Assembly (NCBI GenBank): GCA_018223185.1
Contig: JAAEYW010000026.1
Location: 1 to 64,000, forward strand
Length of the DNA: 64,000 bases
Direction of reading: 5' to 3'
Origin: Oceanospirillales bacterium
GTDB lineage: Bacteria > Pseudomonadota > Gammaproteobacteria > Pseudomonadales > Balneatricaceae
The notes under the pieces are model-generated. The model worked only from the letters and a program-made list of their open reading frames with translations. It searched no databases and was not told where the DNA came from. Positions 32,714 through 42,426 of this stretch are shown here, piece after piece. Made by a program: the position numbers and the translations under genes. How positions within the stretch are numbered: position 1 is the stretch's first letter; each line of letters begins with the position of its first letter.

Positions 32714-35700
32714 ATGTTTCAGATCTATCATTCCAATAAGCTCGATCTGCAAAAAGATCTGTTGGTAAGGCTGATCAGCCGGCACCCACTGAGCGACCCC
32801 TTTCAACCTGAAACGATTCTGGTGCAAAGCCCCGGTATGGCGCAGTGGCTCAAACTGGAACTGGCCGAAACGCTGGAGATTGCGGCAAATATTGACTTTC
32901 CTTTACCTGCCAGTTTCCTCTGGAGCAGTTTTACCGCAGTGCTTGATGATGTTCCGGATCGTTCCGCTTTTAATAAAGAGGCATTGACCTGGGGGTTGAT
33001 GGAGTTGCTGCCTCTGCAGCTTAGCCGGACTGAGTTTGCCCCCCTGCAGCGCTATCTTGAAGAGGATGAAGGCCAGTACAAGCTGTATCAGCTATGCGGT
33101 AAGGTTGCGGATATTTTTGACCAGTATCTGGTATACCGTCCGGAGTGGATCGCCAGTTGGGAAAGTGGCGATGATCTGCCGGATATCACCTCTTCTCAGC
33201 CCTGGCAGCCGATTCTCTGGCGTACACTGCAACAGCATATTCTCGGGCTGGGTTTATCTCACTGGCACCGGGGGAATATGTTTAACGGTTTTGTTACGGC
33301 CCTGAATGCCGGTCAGTTTGATCTTACTTTGCTTCCAGCACGGCTGTTTGTCTTTGGTATCTCTGCGCTGCCGCAAAACTTTGTTGAAGCTTTACAAGCA
33401 CTGGGTCGGCGGATTGATGTTCACCTGATGGTGTGTAATCCCTGCAAATACTATTGGGGTGATATTGTCGATCCAAAATATCTCGCCAGGATTAATCAGC
33501 GCTGGTTATCCAAGCCCGGTATGAGTGTTGAAACGCTGACAGATAGTTATCATAGTCACGGTAATCCGCTACTCGCATCAATGGGAAAGCTTGGCCGGGA
33601 TTACCTGCATCAGATACAGGACCTTGCAGCCCCGGAGATTGAGCTGTTTGAGGATTGTGATCGTGCATCACTGTTGCAGTCGGTTCAGCAGGATATTCTC
33701 GAACTAGATGATCCTTCATCTGAAAGGGTGCTTGACCCTGAACAGAAGAGGGTGCTGCCGGCAGAAGACCGTTCATTGCAGCTGCATAGTGCTCACAGCC
33801 CGTTGCGGGAGGTTGAGATACTCTATGACCAATTGCTGTCGATGCTGGATGAACATGCGGATCTGTCTCCCCGGGACATTATTATAATGATGCCCGATGT
33901 GGCAGCCTATGCGCCGTATATTGAAGCGGTCTTTGGCAATGCGCCTTTTGATCGTTATATTCCGTTTTCAATTTCAGACCGGACGTTACAGCAGGAGAGC
34001 CCGCTACTACAAAGTTTTCTGCGCCTGCTGGGGCTGCCAGAAAGCCGGGTGACCGTGTCGGAGGTTCTGGAAATCCTTGAAGTGCCTGCGGTGTTGCGTC
34101 AGTTCAGTCTGGACAGTGACCGGTTTGAGCGTATCTGCCGCTGGATTGAAGCCTGTCAGATCCGCTGGGGAATCGATGCCGATCAGCGCGTTCGTCAGGG
34201 CTTGCCCCCGTTTGAGCAGAACAGCTGGCGCTTTGGTTTACGCCGGATGCTGGCCGGGTTTGCCATGGGACAGAGTGATTCTTTGTGGCATGGTATAGAT
34301 CCCTACGCTGAAATTGAGGGGCTCGAAGCCGAGGACCTGGGTCAGCTGGCAGAGTTTGTTGAACTGCTGGAGTTCTGTTGTGAAAGGTTGCAGCAGGAAA
34401 AACCGGTGTCCGGGTGGTTTGAGGTGATCAACGATATTCTGCAGCGGGCATATCAGCCTGACGAACAGGACGAGATTCTGCTCAGTCAGATTCGTCAGGT
34501 GCTGGAAAAGTTGCAGCAACAACTCAGCGATAGTCATTATCAGCAACCGCTCAGCTGGGCCATTATGCGTGATTATCTTATCGCTGAGTTGGGCAACAGT
34601 CGTGCTGGCCAGCGTTTTATGGTCGGCGCAGTTAACTTCTGTACCCTGATGCCGATGCGTTCGATTCCTTTTCGGGTGGTCTGTTTACTGGGGATGAATG
34701 ACGGTGTTTACCCCCGTGCCATACCGCCGATGGGGTTTGACCTGATGGCTGAGCATCCCCGTCGCGGGGATCGATCCCGGCGGGATGATGACCGCTATCT
34801 GTTTCTCGAAGCCGTTCTCTCAGCCAGGCAGACGCTGTATGTCAGTTATGTTGGTCGCAGTGTCCAGGACAACAGCCCTAAAGTACCTTCGGTGCTGGTA
34901 AGCGAACTGATGGAATATTGTCAGCAGAATTACCGCCTGGATAACGACTCTGATAATGGAACGCTGATACAGCAACTGCTGACTGAACACCCGCTACAGC
35001 CTTTTAGCGAGCGCTACTTCAGCCCTGATTCTTCTCTTTTCAGTTATGCTGAGGAGTGGTTGCCACTGCTGCGCCAGCAGGGCAATACAGAGCAGAGCTT
35101 TATGACCCGGCCGTTAGAAACTGAGCCTCTGGAGGATCTGGAGCTGACAGATCTGCTTGCGTTCGCCCGCAACCCGGTAAAACACTTTTTCCAGCGACGA
35201 CTGAAAGTTTTTTTTAACCGCTCTGCGATTGAGCTGCTGGATGAAGAACCGTTCCAGCCAGACGGCCTGACCCTCTATCAGTTGAAACAGCAGCTGCTGG
35301 ATGCCGCTATTAATGAGCAACAGGATCAGTGCTTTGAGCGGATTGTGGCTTCAGGGCGATTGCCGGTGGGTATTGCCGCTGAGTTACAAACCCGAAAGCT
35401 GCGCCGTGATTGTCAGGAAATGGCCGATAAGATCCGTCCCCATCTTGATCGCCCGGAACGTATCGAGTGTCAGCTGGTTATCGCGGGAACACCGCTGAAT
35501 GGCTGGCTTACCGGGGTTCACTCGGGCGCGCTGGTGCGTTATCGGGCAGCCAATGCGAAGGGGCGGGATATGGTTCAGTTATGGCTGGAGCACCTGGTGC
35601 TGTCTGCCAGTGGTTACCGGTTGCAATCATATTTTTTCGGACTCAATGGCCGCCACTGGTTTGATCCGCTTGAGAAGGAGCGGGCACTGGACTATTTGCA

Positions 35701-36001
35701 GGAGTGGCTGAACGCCTATCGGCAGGGGCTCTGTGAACCGTTGCCGCTTCCTGCGGATACCGCCTGGGTACTGGAGTCGAAAACGCTGGAAAAAGACCAG
35801 GAGAGGGCTGTGATGGAAGCACAGAAGTGCTTTAACATCGACTCTTATACTCAGTTGGGGGAGTCCCGCGATCTCTATATTAACCGGGTTTATCCCGATT
35901 ACAGTTCGCTTGGACCACGTTTTGTGGCTTTGTCAGAGTTGCTTTACCAGCCTTTAGCCCTGGCGTTACAGCAGGGTGACGGGGAGGTGGATGATGAGTA
36001 A
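32714..36001 (+). CDS. recC: RecBCD subunit gamma, RecC
   Basis: Subunit of exodeoxyribonuclease V that splits the DNA strands and scans for Chi. 1095 residues. The N-terminal start FQIYHSNKLDLQKDLLVRLI and SPGMAQWLKLELAE match RecC. Helicase-like but degenerate domains follow, with DIIIMMPDVAAYAPYIEAVF and CLLGMNDGVYPRAIPPMGFDLM, and a C-terminal degenerate nuclease-like domain. It overlaps the start of recB by a few codons, so the operon order is recC-recB-recD with no ptrA between, unlike E. coli. Confidence 0.96.
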   Translation: MFQIYHSNKLDLQKDLLVRLISRHPLSDPFQPETILVQSPGMAQWLKLELAETLEIAANIDFPLPASFLWSSFTAVLDDVPDRSAFNKEALTWGLMELLPLQLSRTEFAPLQRYLEEDEGQYKLYQLCGKVADIFDQYLVYRPEWIASWESGDDLPDITSSQPWQPILWRTLQQHILGLGLSHWHRGNMFNGFVTALNAGQFDLTLLPARLFVFGISALPQNFVEALQALGRRIDVHLMVCNPCKYYWGDIVDPKYLARINQRWLSKPGMSVETLTDSYHSHGNPLLASMGKLGRDYLHQIQDLAAPEIELFEDCDRASLLQSVQQDILELDDPSSERVLDPEQKRVLPAEDRSLQLHSAHSPLREVEILYDQLLSMLDEHADLSPRDIIIMMPDVAAYAPYIEAVFGNAPFDRYIPFSISDRTLQQESPLLQSFLRLLGLPESRVTVSEVLEILEVPAVLRQFSLDSDRFERICRWIEACQIRWGIDADQRVRQGLPPFEQNSWRFGLRRMLAGFAMGQSDSLWHGIDPYAEIEGLEAEDLGQLAEFVELLEFCCERLQQEKPVSGWFEVINDILQRAYQPDEQDEILLSQIRQVLEKLQQQLSDSHYQQPLSWAIMRDYLIAELGNSRAGQRFMVGAVNFCTLMPMRSIPFRVVCLLGMNDGVYPRAIPPMGFDLMAEHPRRGDRSRRDDDRYLFLEAVLSARQTLYVSYVGRSVQDNSPKVPSVLVSELMEYCQQNYRLDNDSDNGTLIQQLLTEHPLQPFSERYFSPDSSLFSYAEEWLPLLRQQGNTEQSFMTRPLETEPLEDLELTDLLAFARNPVKHFFQRRLKVFFNRSAIELLDEEPFQPDGLTLYQLKQQLLDAAINEQQDQCFERIVASGRLPVGIAAELQTRKLRRDCQEMADKIRPHLDRPERIECQLVIAGTPLNGWLTGVHSGALVRYRAANAKGRDMVQLWLEHLVLSASGYRLQSYFFGLNGRHWFDPLEKERALDYLQEWLNAYRQGLCEPLPLPADTAWVLESKTLEKDQERAVMEAQKCFNIDSYTQLGESRDLYINRVYPDYSSLGPRFVALSELLYQPLALALQQGDGEVDDE

Positions 36002-39000
36002 GGTGAATATTCTCGACCCCCTCAGTTTTCCACTGTCAGGACGCCGTCTGATCGAAGCCAGTGCCGGTACCGGTAAAACCTATACCATTACCGCCTTGTA
36101 TCTGCGTCTGTTGCTGGGCACGGATGAGCCGGAGTCAGCTCTGCGGGTCGATCAGATCCTGGTCGTGACATTTACCGAAGCGGCAACCGAAGAGCTGCGG
36201 GACAGAATCCGCAGCCGTATTCAGGATGCCTGTCTGGTGTTTCGCGGGGCTGTCACCAGTGATCCTTTTTTACAGCAATTGACTGCACAGCAAAGTGACC
36301 TGCAGCGGTCAGCCCGGTTACTTGAATATGCCAGCCGACAGATGGACGAAGCGGCTATCTTCACCATCCATGGTTTCTGCCAGCGAATGTTGCGTCAGCA
36401 TGCATTTGAGAGCGGCAGTCTGTTTGAAACGGAACTGATCACCGACACCGGCCCGATGTTGCGACAGGCGTTGCTGGATTGCTGGCGTGACCTAGTTTAT
36501 CCCGCGGATAATGCGCTGAGTGAAGCGATTCAGCAGGTCTGGCCAGGGCCCGATAAACTGCAGACAGAACTCAAGCCCCTGCTGGGCAGGCCTGAACTGC
36601 AACTGATTCCCCGGCTTGATACTGCGAATCTGCAGCAGCAGTGGCAGGTAAGTCAGGCATGGTTAAGCGATTTCCGGCAGCAGTGGCTGGATCATCTTGA
36701 GCGATCTGAGATCGATCTTGCGGAGCTGATTCAGGCCTCAGGGGTGAATAAAAACAGCTATCGCAAGACCTCTGTACCTAACTGGCTGGACGCGATCTAC
36801 CGCTATGCCCGGGGGGAGAGCCGCACCTTGCCGGAAACCGAGATCGGTAAGTTCTGCCAGTCACAGTTGGCGGATAAAACCCCGGCGGGGAAAAAAGTTC
36901 CGGAACACCCGTTGTTTGATCTGTGTGAGGCGTTTTTTGATCACCGTCTGCCGCTGCGTGAACTGCTGCTAACCTATATCCGCGAGCAAATAGAGCAGCG
37001 CTTTCATAAATTGAAGCAGGATTACCGCCTGCTCTCATTTGATGACCTGCTGAGTCAGCTGGATGCAGCACTGCAGCAGGATCATAGTGGACTGCTGGCA
37101 ACTGCAATCAATAAACAGTTTCCGGTGGCGATGATTGATGAGTTTCAGGATACCGATCTGTTGCAGTACCGGATTTTCAGCACGCTATATCCAGAGCGTT
37201 CCGATAGTGCCCTGTTTATGATCGGTGATCCCAAGCAGGCGATCTATGGATTTCGTGGTGCGGATATTTTCACTTATATCAAAGCCCGGCGGGAAGTGAC
37301 AGATCACTATACTCTGGAGATCAACTGGCGATCATCCAAAGCGATGATAGCCTCTGTCAACCAGCTGTTCAGTCACAGTGAAGCGCCCTTTATTTACAAC
37401 GATGACATCCCGTTTCTGCCCGTCAAGGAAGCAGGTAAGGCGGATAAAACCCCCTTTACACTTTATGGCCGGGAGCCAGCTGCGCTGCAGTTCTGGTATT
37501 CCGGTGAAGAGTTTGTCAGCAGACAGGATTATCTGCAACAGATGGCACAGGGGTGCGCCTGTGATATCGATGGCAAATTGCGGGCGGCAGCAGAGGGCAC
37601 CGCTCTGATCGGCACACAACCTTTGCAAGCCAGCGATATCGCCATTCTGGTGCGAAACCGGGGCGAGGCTGCTGAGGTGATGGAGGCGCTGTCAGACCGG
37701 GGCATCCACAGTGTCTATCTGAGTGGCCGGGACAGTGTTTTCAGCAGCCGTGAAGCGTTCGATCTGCTCCTGCTGTTACAGGCAGTGGCTGAACCTCAGG
37801 ATGAACGCAGTTTGCGGGCCGCACTGGCAACGTCGCTGCTGAACTATCCGGCCAGCTGGCTGAATCAGTTGAGCAGTGACGAGCAGCTGTGGGAGCAGTT
37901 GGTCGCCGAGTTCAGCGATTATCGCGACAAGTGGTTGCAGCTGGGAGTGTTGCCGATGCTGCGGCGGCTGATGCGTCAGCGTCAGCTTGCTGAAACCCTG
38001 CAGCAACAACCTCAGGGGGAGCGCAGACTCACCGACCTGTTGCATCTGGGCGAGATCCTGCAACGTGCCAGTATGGAGCAGGAGGGAATCTCTGCGTTAT
38101 TGCGATGGTATAACGATCAGTTGCTCAACCCCAACGGTGAAAGTGATGAGCAGCGCTTGCGGCTTGAAAGTGATTCGGGGCTGGTCACGGTGATTACCGT
38201 GCACAAAAGTAAGGGGCTTGAATACCCGCTGGTCTATCTGCCATTTGCCTGCACCTTTAAGAAAGCCCGCGATCCGCTGTTTCATGACCAGAATGATCGC
38301 CTCTGTTTCCATCTGGAGCGTAAAGACCCGGACAGTCTGGCGCAGGCTGAGAAGGAGCGACTCGCGGAAGATCTGCGGTTGCTCTATGTCGCGCTGACCC
38401 GTTCGGTGTACGGCAGCTATATCGGTCTGGCCAGCATTGCGGATGGACAGTCCCGTAAAAGTGGGCTGCACCGCACTGCTCTGGGTTATCTGCTGCTGAA
38501 GGGGGCTGATAGCGATACAGACCTTGATCAACGACTGCAACAGCTTTGTGCTGACAAGCAGATAACGTTTACCCGCCCACCCAATGGCGATCAGCAACGG
38601 GGTCTTTTCGATCTGCCTGAAGCGCCTCTGCCGCTCTGCGAAGCCCGCAGTTTTAAACGGCGCCTCAAGCGGGACTGGCGGATCTCCAGTTATTCTGCGC
38701 TGGTCAGCCACCACAGCACGGCCCCGCCGCTCCCGGGGCTGGATCTGGAGGTTGTCGATGAGAAAAATGTACCTGAGGCTGAGCCTGTTGAAGCGGTCGA
38801 TGATATTTTCAGTTTTCCAAAGGGGGCGCAGGCGGGAACCTTCCTCCATGAACTGTTTGAGGTTGTCGATTTTACCGACCATGGCAACGGTTTAGAGGCG
38901 CTATTAGAACAGAAGTGTCAGATCGCAGGCTATGAAGCTCGCTGGATACCGGTTTTACATCAGCTGCTGGATGACGTGCTCTATACCCCGCTGGGAGCAC

Positions 39001-39536
39001 AAGACCCTGACTCGGGTCATCGCGCGCCTTGCCTCGCGGATATCGGTAACCGGCAACGGCTGGTGGAGATGGAGTTTATGCTGCCTGCAAAAGGGCTTGA
39101 TGCCGGCCGGCTGAATCAGATTATCAGCCAGTATGACCCGTTGTCTCAGCAGGCGGGGACGCTCGAGTTTGATACTCTGAGGGGCATGCTTAAAGGTTTT
39201 ATCGATCTGGTGTTTGAATACCAAGGGCGCTATTACATTCTTGATTACAAATCCAACCATCTGGGAAACCGGCCAGAACTATACAGCGGCGCGGCGTTAG
39301 ATAGCGCTATGATCGATCACCGTTATGACCTGCAATACCAGCTGTATACTCTGGCGTTGCATCGTTTACTACAGAGCCGGATACCCGACTACCAGTATGA
39401 AAAGCATTTTGGCGGAGTATTTTATCTGTTTTTGCGGGGTATGAGAGCAGGGTCGCCCGATAGTGGCGTATTCCATTGTCGTCCACCGCTGGGGCTGATA
39501 GATGAGCTGGACCGCTTGTTCAGGGAGGGCCGGTAA
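35994..39536 (+). CDS. recB: RecBCD subunit beta, helicase-nuclease RecB
   Basis: 3'-5' helicase and nuclease of RecBCD, about 1180 residues. It has Walker A ASAGTGKTYTI near 27, the UvrD-type motif II IDEFQDTD near 383, GDPKQAIYGFRGAD near 413, TVHKSKGLEYPLVYLP near 733, and motif VI LLYVALTRS. The C-terminal nuclease has GTFLHELFE, LKGFIDLVFEYQGRYYILDY and KSNHLG, giving the catalytic D-D-K. ATG 35994 lies six bases after GGAGG; ATG 35991 is the alternative. It overlaps both recC and recD. Confidence 0.97.
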   Translation: MSKVNILDPLSFPLSGRRLIEASAGTGKTYTITALYLRLLLGTDEPESALRVDQILVVTFTEAATEELRDRIRSRIQDACLVFRGAVTSDPFLQQLTAQQSDLQRSARLLEYASRQMDEAAIFTIHGFCQRMLRQHAFESGSLFETELITDTGPMLRQALLDCWRDLVYPADNALSEAIQQVWPGPDKLQTELKPLLGRPELQLIPRLDTANLQQQWQVSQAWLSDFRQQWLDHLERSEIDLAELIQASGVNKNSYRKTSVPNWLDAIYRYARGESRTLPETEIGKFCQSQLADKTPAGKKVPEHPLFDLCEAFFDHRLPLRELLLTYIREQIEQRFHKLKQDYRLLSFDDLLSQLDAALQQDHSGLLATAINKQFPVAMIDEFQDTDLLQYRIFSTLYPERSDSALFMIGDPKQAIYGFRGADIFTYIKARREVTDHYTLEINWRSSKAMIASVNQLFSHSEAPFIYNDDIPFLPVKEAGKADKTPFTLYGREPAALQFWYSGEEFVSRQDYLQQMAQGCACDIDGKLRAAAEGTALIGTQPLQASDIAILVRNRGEAAEVMEALSDRGIHSVYLSGRDSVFSSREAFDLLLLLQAVAEPQDERSLRAALATSLLNYPASWLNQLSSDEQLWEQLVAEFSDYRDKWLQLGVLPMLRRLMRQRQLAETLQQQPQGERRLTDLLHLGEILQRASMEQEGISALLRWYNDQLLNPNGESDEQRLRLESDSGLVTVITVHKSKGLEYPLVYLPFACTFKKARDPLFHDQNDRLCFHLERKDPDSLAQAEKERLAEDLRLLYVALTRSVYGSYIGLASIADGQSRKSGLHRTALGYLLLKGADSDTDLDQRLQQLCADKQITFTRPPNGDQQRGLFDLPEAPLPLCEARSFKRRLKRDWRISSYSALVSHHSTAPPLPGLDLEVVDEKNVPEAEPVEAVDDIFSFPKGAQAGTFLHELFEVVDFTDHGNGLEALLEQKCQIAGYEARWIPVLHQLLDDVLYTPLGAQDPDSGHRAPCLADIGNRQRLVEMEFMLPAKGLDAGRLNQIISQYDPLSQQAGTLEFDTLRGMLKGFIDLVFEYQGRYYILDYKSNHLGNRPELYSGAALDSAMIDHRYDLQYQLYTLALHRLLQSRIPDYQYEKHFGGVFYLFLRGMRAGSPDSGVFHCRPPLGLIDELDRLFREGR

Positions 39537-41422
39537 TGGAACTGCTGCAACAGTTACGTCAACTGCAGTTAATAAGACCGCTGGATCTGCAGTTTGGCCG
39601 CTTTATTCACAATGAAGAACTGCTGGATAATCCTGACAGCGATAGCTGTGAACAGCTGTCACTGCTTGCAGCTCTGGTAAGCCTGCAGTTGGGGCGCGGC
39701 GAGGTCTGTTTGCCCCTGAATGATTACGGCGCGCTCACTGAAAACTGGCCCGGAGCACTGCAGGGGCGGGCTGAGAAACTGCTCGTAGAGATGTCGGAAA
39801 GCCGTTTGCTGACCTTTTCGGTGATCTCCGAGGGGCGTGATGAAACGCCACTGGTGTACAGCAATGGTCGTCTCTATCTTTATCGGTACTGGTATTATGA
39901 GACTCAGGTGGCGGGACGAATCCGCACTCTGACAGCGCCGGTTGAATCCGATAATGTTGCTATCCGAACCGGCTTAAAGCGACTGTTTAACGCACCCGGT
40001 GTAGGGGAGACCGACTGGCAGCAAGTGGCGGTTGCGGTGGCACTCAGTCGTCGCTTCAGCGTGATCAGTGGCGGTCCCGGAACCGGTAAAACCACGACCG
40101 TGGCGCGTTTGCTGTGCCTATATGCTGAACTCTTCAGTGCCCGGAAGGGATGTGCACCGCTGATTCGCCTGGCGGCCCCTACCGGAAAAGCAGCTGCCCG
40201 GCTGAGCGAATCCCTGGGAAGTGCGCAGCAGGGGTTAGCCATTACGGATGCAGTGCGGGCTATGATTCCCGATCAGGCGGTGACACTGCATCGTCTGCTG
40301 GGACCGCGGCCCGACAGTAAAAACTTTCGTCATAACCGGGAGAACCCGCTTCATCTTGACCTGCTGGTGGTTGATGAGGCCTCTATGATCGATCTGCCGA
40401 TGATCTTTCGCCTGCTGGATGCCCTGCCAGCGCATGCGCAGCTGGTTATGATCGGTGACCGGGATCAACTGGCTTCAGTAGAGGCAGGCAGTGTGCTGGG
40501 TGATATCTGTGCCTGGCAGCAGCAGGAAACTTCCGGTGAGCTCTGTTACAGTCCGGCGCAGCTGGATTATCTGCAACAGGTGTGTGGGCTGCCAGAGCCA
40601 CCGTCTGCACCGGGGAGTAATCCGGTTGCAGATGCGCTGGCGTTGTTGCGCAAAAGTTACCGCTTTGACGAGCACAGCGGTATTGGCCGGCTTGCCCGGG
40701 CGGTTAACCGGGGTGACGGAGAGCAGGCGGCGCGTTTATTTACTGAAAACTGGCGTGATATCGATTTTTATCCTCTGTCTGAAAACGGCTATCAGCAGAT
40801 GGTGGCTGAGGTTGCCAAAGGTTATTCAACTTACCTGAAATTAATGTATGAAGGGGAAGCGCCGGGACGACTACTGCAAGCGTTTAATCAGATCCAGCTT
40901 CTGGCGGTGGTACGTCAGGGGGTATACGGTGTTGAGGGATTGAACCTGGCAATAGAAGAGCAGTTGCAGCGGCAGAAACTGATCAGCGTGACCGGCGCCT
41001 GGTACAGTGGACGACCGGTGATGATTACCCGCAATGACTATCAGTTAGGTCTTTATAACGGTGATATCGGCATAACCGTTGCGGATTCCGACGGTAAGCT
41101 CAGGGTCTGGTTTGAACTGCCCGATGGCACTATGAAGGGTGTGCTTCCCGGACGTTTACCTGAGCACGAAACGGTTTATGCTATGACGGTGCATAAGAGT
41201 CAGGGATCTGAGTTTGAGAAGGTGGTGATGATACTGCCGGCTGAGGAAAGCCCGTTGCTGACGCGGGAGCTGATCTATACGGGTATCACGAGAGCGAAAG
41301 CTATGTTTGTGTTGCATGCGACAACGGACGCGCTGATTAAAGGAAGTCTCCGACGGACCGAGCGGGCCAGCGGTTTAAGCTGGCGCCTGTGGCAGTCTGC
41401 CGGAACTTCTTACGAGGGCTAG
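39536..41422 (+). CDS. recD: RecBCD subunit alpha, helicase RecD
   Basis: 5'-3' SF1B helicase of RecBCD, 628 residues. It has Walker A ISGGPGTGKTTTVARLLCL near 180, motif Ib PTGKAAARLSESL, Walker B LLVVDEASMIDLPMIFRLLD near 278, GDRDQLASVEAGSVLGDIC, and the C-terminal TVHKSQGSEFEKVVMILP and YTGITRAK. Its ATG overlaps the recB stop (TAATG). It ends only 10 bases from the convergent glutaredoxin gene, with no terminator of its own. Confidence 0.96.
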   Translation: MELLQQLRQLQLIRPLDLQFGRFIHNEELLDNPDSDSCEQLSLLAALVSLQLGRGEVCLPLNDYGALTENWPGALQGRAEKLLVEMSESRLLTFSVISEGRDETPLVYSNGRLYLYRYWYYETQVAGRIRTLTAPVESDNVAIRTGLKRLFNAPGVGETDWQQVAVAVALSRRFSVISGGPGTGKTTTVARLLCLYAELFSARKGCAPLIRLAAPTGKAAARLSESLGSAQQGLAITDAVRAMIPDQAVTLHRLLGPRPDSKNFRHNRENPLHLDLLVVDEASMIDLPMIFRLLDALPAHAQLVMIGDRDQLASVEAGSVLGDICAWQQQETSGELCYSPAQLDYLQQVCGLPEPPSAPGSNPVADALALLRKSYRFDEHSGIGRLARAVNRGDGEQAARLFTENWRDIDFYPLSENGYQQMVAEVAKGYSTYLKLMYEGEAPGRLLQAFNQIQLLAVVRQGVYGVEGLNLAIEEQLQRQKLISVTGAWYSGRPVMITRNDYQLGLYNGDIGITVADSDGKLRVWFELPDGTMKGVLPGRLPEHETVYAMTVHKSQGSEFEKVVMILPAEESPLLTRELIYTGITRAKAMFVLHATTDALIKGSLRRTERASGLSWRLWQSAGTSYEG

Positions 41423-41432
41423 AGAAGCCGTA

Positions 41433-41687
41433 TCAGACCTTTGCTTCTGCTTCCTGCTCGTCAACGAATGCAGCAAACTCAGTGAAGCCGCCGATATGCT
41501 CCTGGCCGTGAAAGATCTGTGGTACGGTATCAACTGGTTTGCCGACCGTTTTTTCCAGATCCTGTTTGGTGATACCCTCTTCGTGGATATCAATGTAACG
41601 GTGATCCAGATTTTTCATTTCACATAACTGTTTTGCACGGGTACAAAAGCCGCAGCCTTTTCGACCAAATATAGTAATTCGTTGCAT
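41433..41687 (-). CDS. grxA: Glutaredoxin 1-type protein (CGFC active site)
   Basis: 84-residue GSH-dependent disulfide reductase. MQRITIFGRKGCGFCTRAKQ carries the active site; TVPQIFHGQEHIGGFTEFA is the glutathione-binding TVP and GG region, and EEGITKQDLEKTVGKPV is characteristic of GrxA. The redox motif is CGFC in place of the usual CPYC. Loss of the cis-proline-adjacent Pro and change of Tyr to Phe should shift the redox potential. AGGAGAG precedes the ATG on the minus strand. Confidence 0.9.
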   Translation of the reverse strand: MQRITIFGRKGCGFCTRAKQLCEMKNLDHRYIDIHEEGITKQDLEKTVGKPVDTVPQIFHGQEHIGGFTEFAAFVDEQEAEAKV

Positions 41688-41839
41688 ATCCTGCTCTCCT
41701 TAAATCTGTTTGAATGTATTGAAACAGTTTACCAGGCACAACACCAATTGCCTTTTTTAATGTTTTAGATAGACAAAGGTTATCGTTGGGAGATTCTTGG
41801 TTTAAAATGATAGACACAAAGAGATAAACGGGTAGTACT

Positions 41840-42319
41840 GTGCCAGAAAATATTCCGATCCACCGGCTTAAAGATATGCCGGTATTTGGTGGATTGCGTG
41901 AAGATATCGTTAAGTTAATTCTTGAAGGTAGTCACTACGTTGAGCGTGAAGCAGGCGAGCCGTTCTTTGTGGAAGGAGAGCGGGGCGATTCATCCTTTAT
42001 AATAGAGTCAGGTAGTGCTGCCCTGTTTAAGGTAGGCGAGTCAGGCCAGCAACATCAGATCCGCTCGTTTTTACCGGGAGAATGTTTCGGTGCTATGGCG
42101 CTGTTGGGTGTTTATCCCCGCAGCGGTATAGTCAAAGCTCTGGAGCCCTGCAGGACCGTGGAGATTAAGGCCGATCAGCTGTTTTCTGTGTATCAGGCTG
42201 ACCCTGAACAATATGTTCTGATTTTTATGAATATGGCGCGGGATCTCAGCCGGCGTCTCAGGGATACCGATGATCAGTTAGTCGCCTGCCTCGAAGAGCA
42301 TGTGCACACTGAGTTATAG
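41840..42319 (+). CDS. Cyclic nucleotide-binding domain protein
   Basis: 159 residues. A single cNMP-binding beta-barrel: FFVEGERGDSSFIIESGSAA, then FLPGECFGAMALLG and the phosphate-cassette-like YPRSGIVKALEPC, followed by a C-terminal helix (about 120-150). In Crp-like proteins the FGEMAL...RSA cassette binds the nucleotide; here the key Glu is Ala (FGAMAL), so cAMP binding is doubtful. No DNA-binding HTH follows, so it is not a Crp-type transcription factor. It starts with GTG and has its own terminator. Role unknown. Confidence 0.8.
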   Translation: MPENIPIHRLKDMPVFGGLREDIVKLILEGSHYVEREAGEPFFVEGERGDSSFIIESGSAALFKVGESGQQHQIRSFLPGECFGAMALLGVYPRSGIVKALEPCRTVEIKADQLFSVYQADPEQYVLIFMNMARDLSRRLRDTDDQLVACLEEHVHTEL

Positions 42320-42345
42320 TCGCAAGCATTGAGATGATTAAACAT

Positions 42346-42371
42346 AAGGGTGGCCTGATGCCACCCTTTTT
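42346..42371 (+). terminator. Rho-independent terminator of the cNMP-domain gene
   Basis: GGGTGGC-CTGAT-GCCACCC followed by five T, about 30 bases past the stop. Confidence 0.88.
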
Positions 42372-42426
42372 GCTGTCTGGCTTTTGCCAGTCAGGGCCGT
42401 TTTACAAATGGTCTGTATCGTATTGA

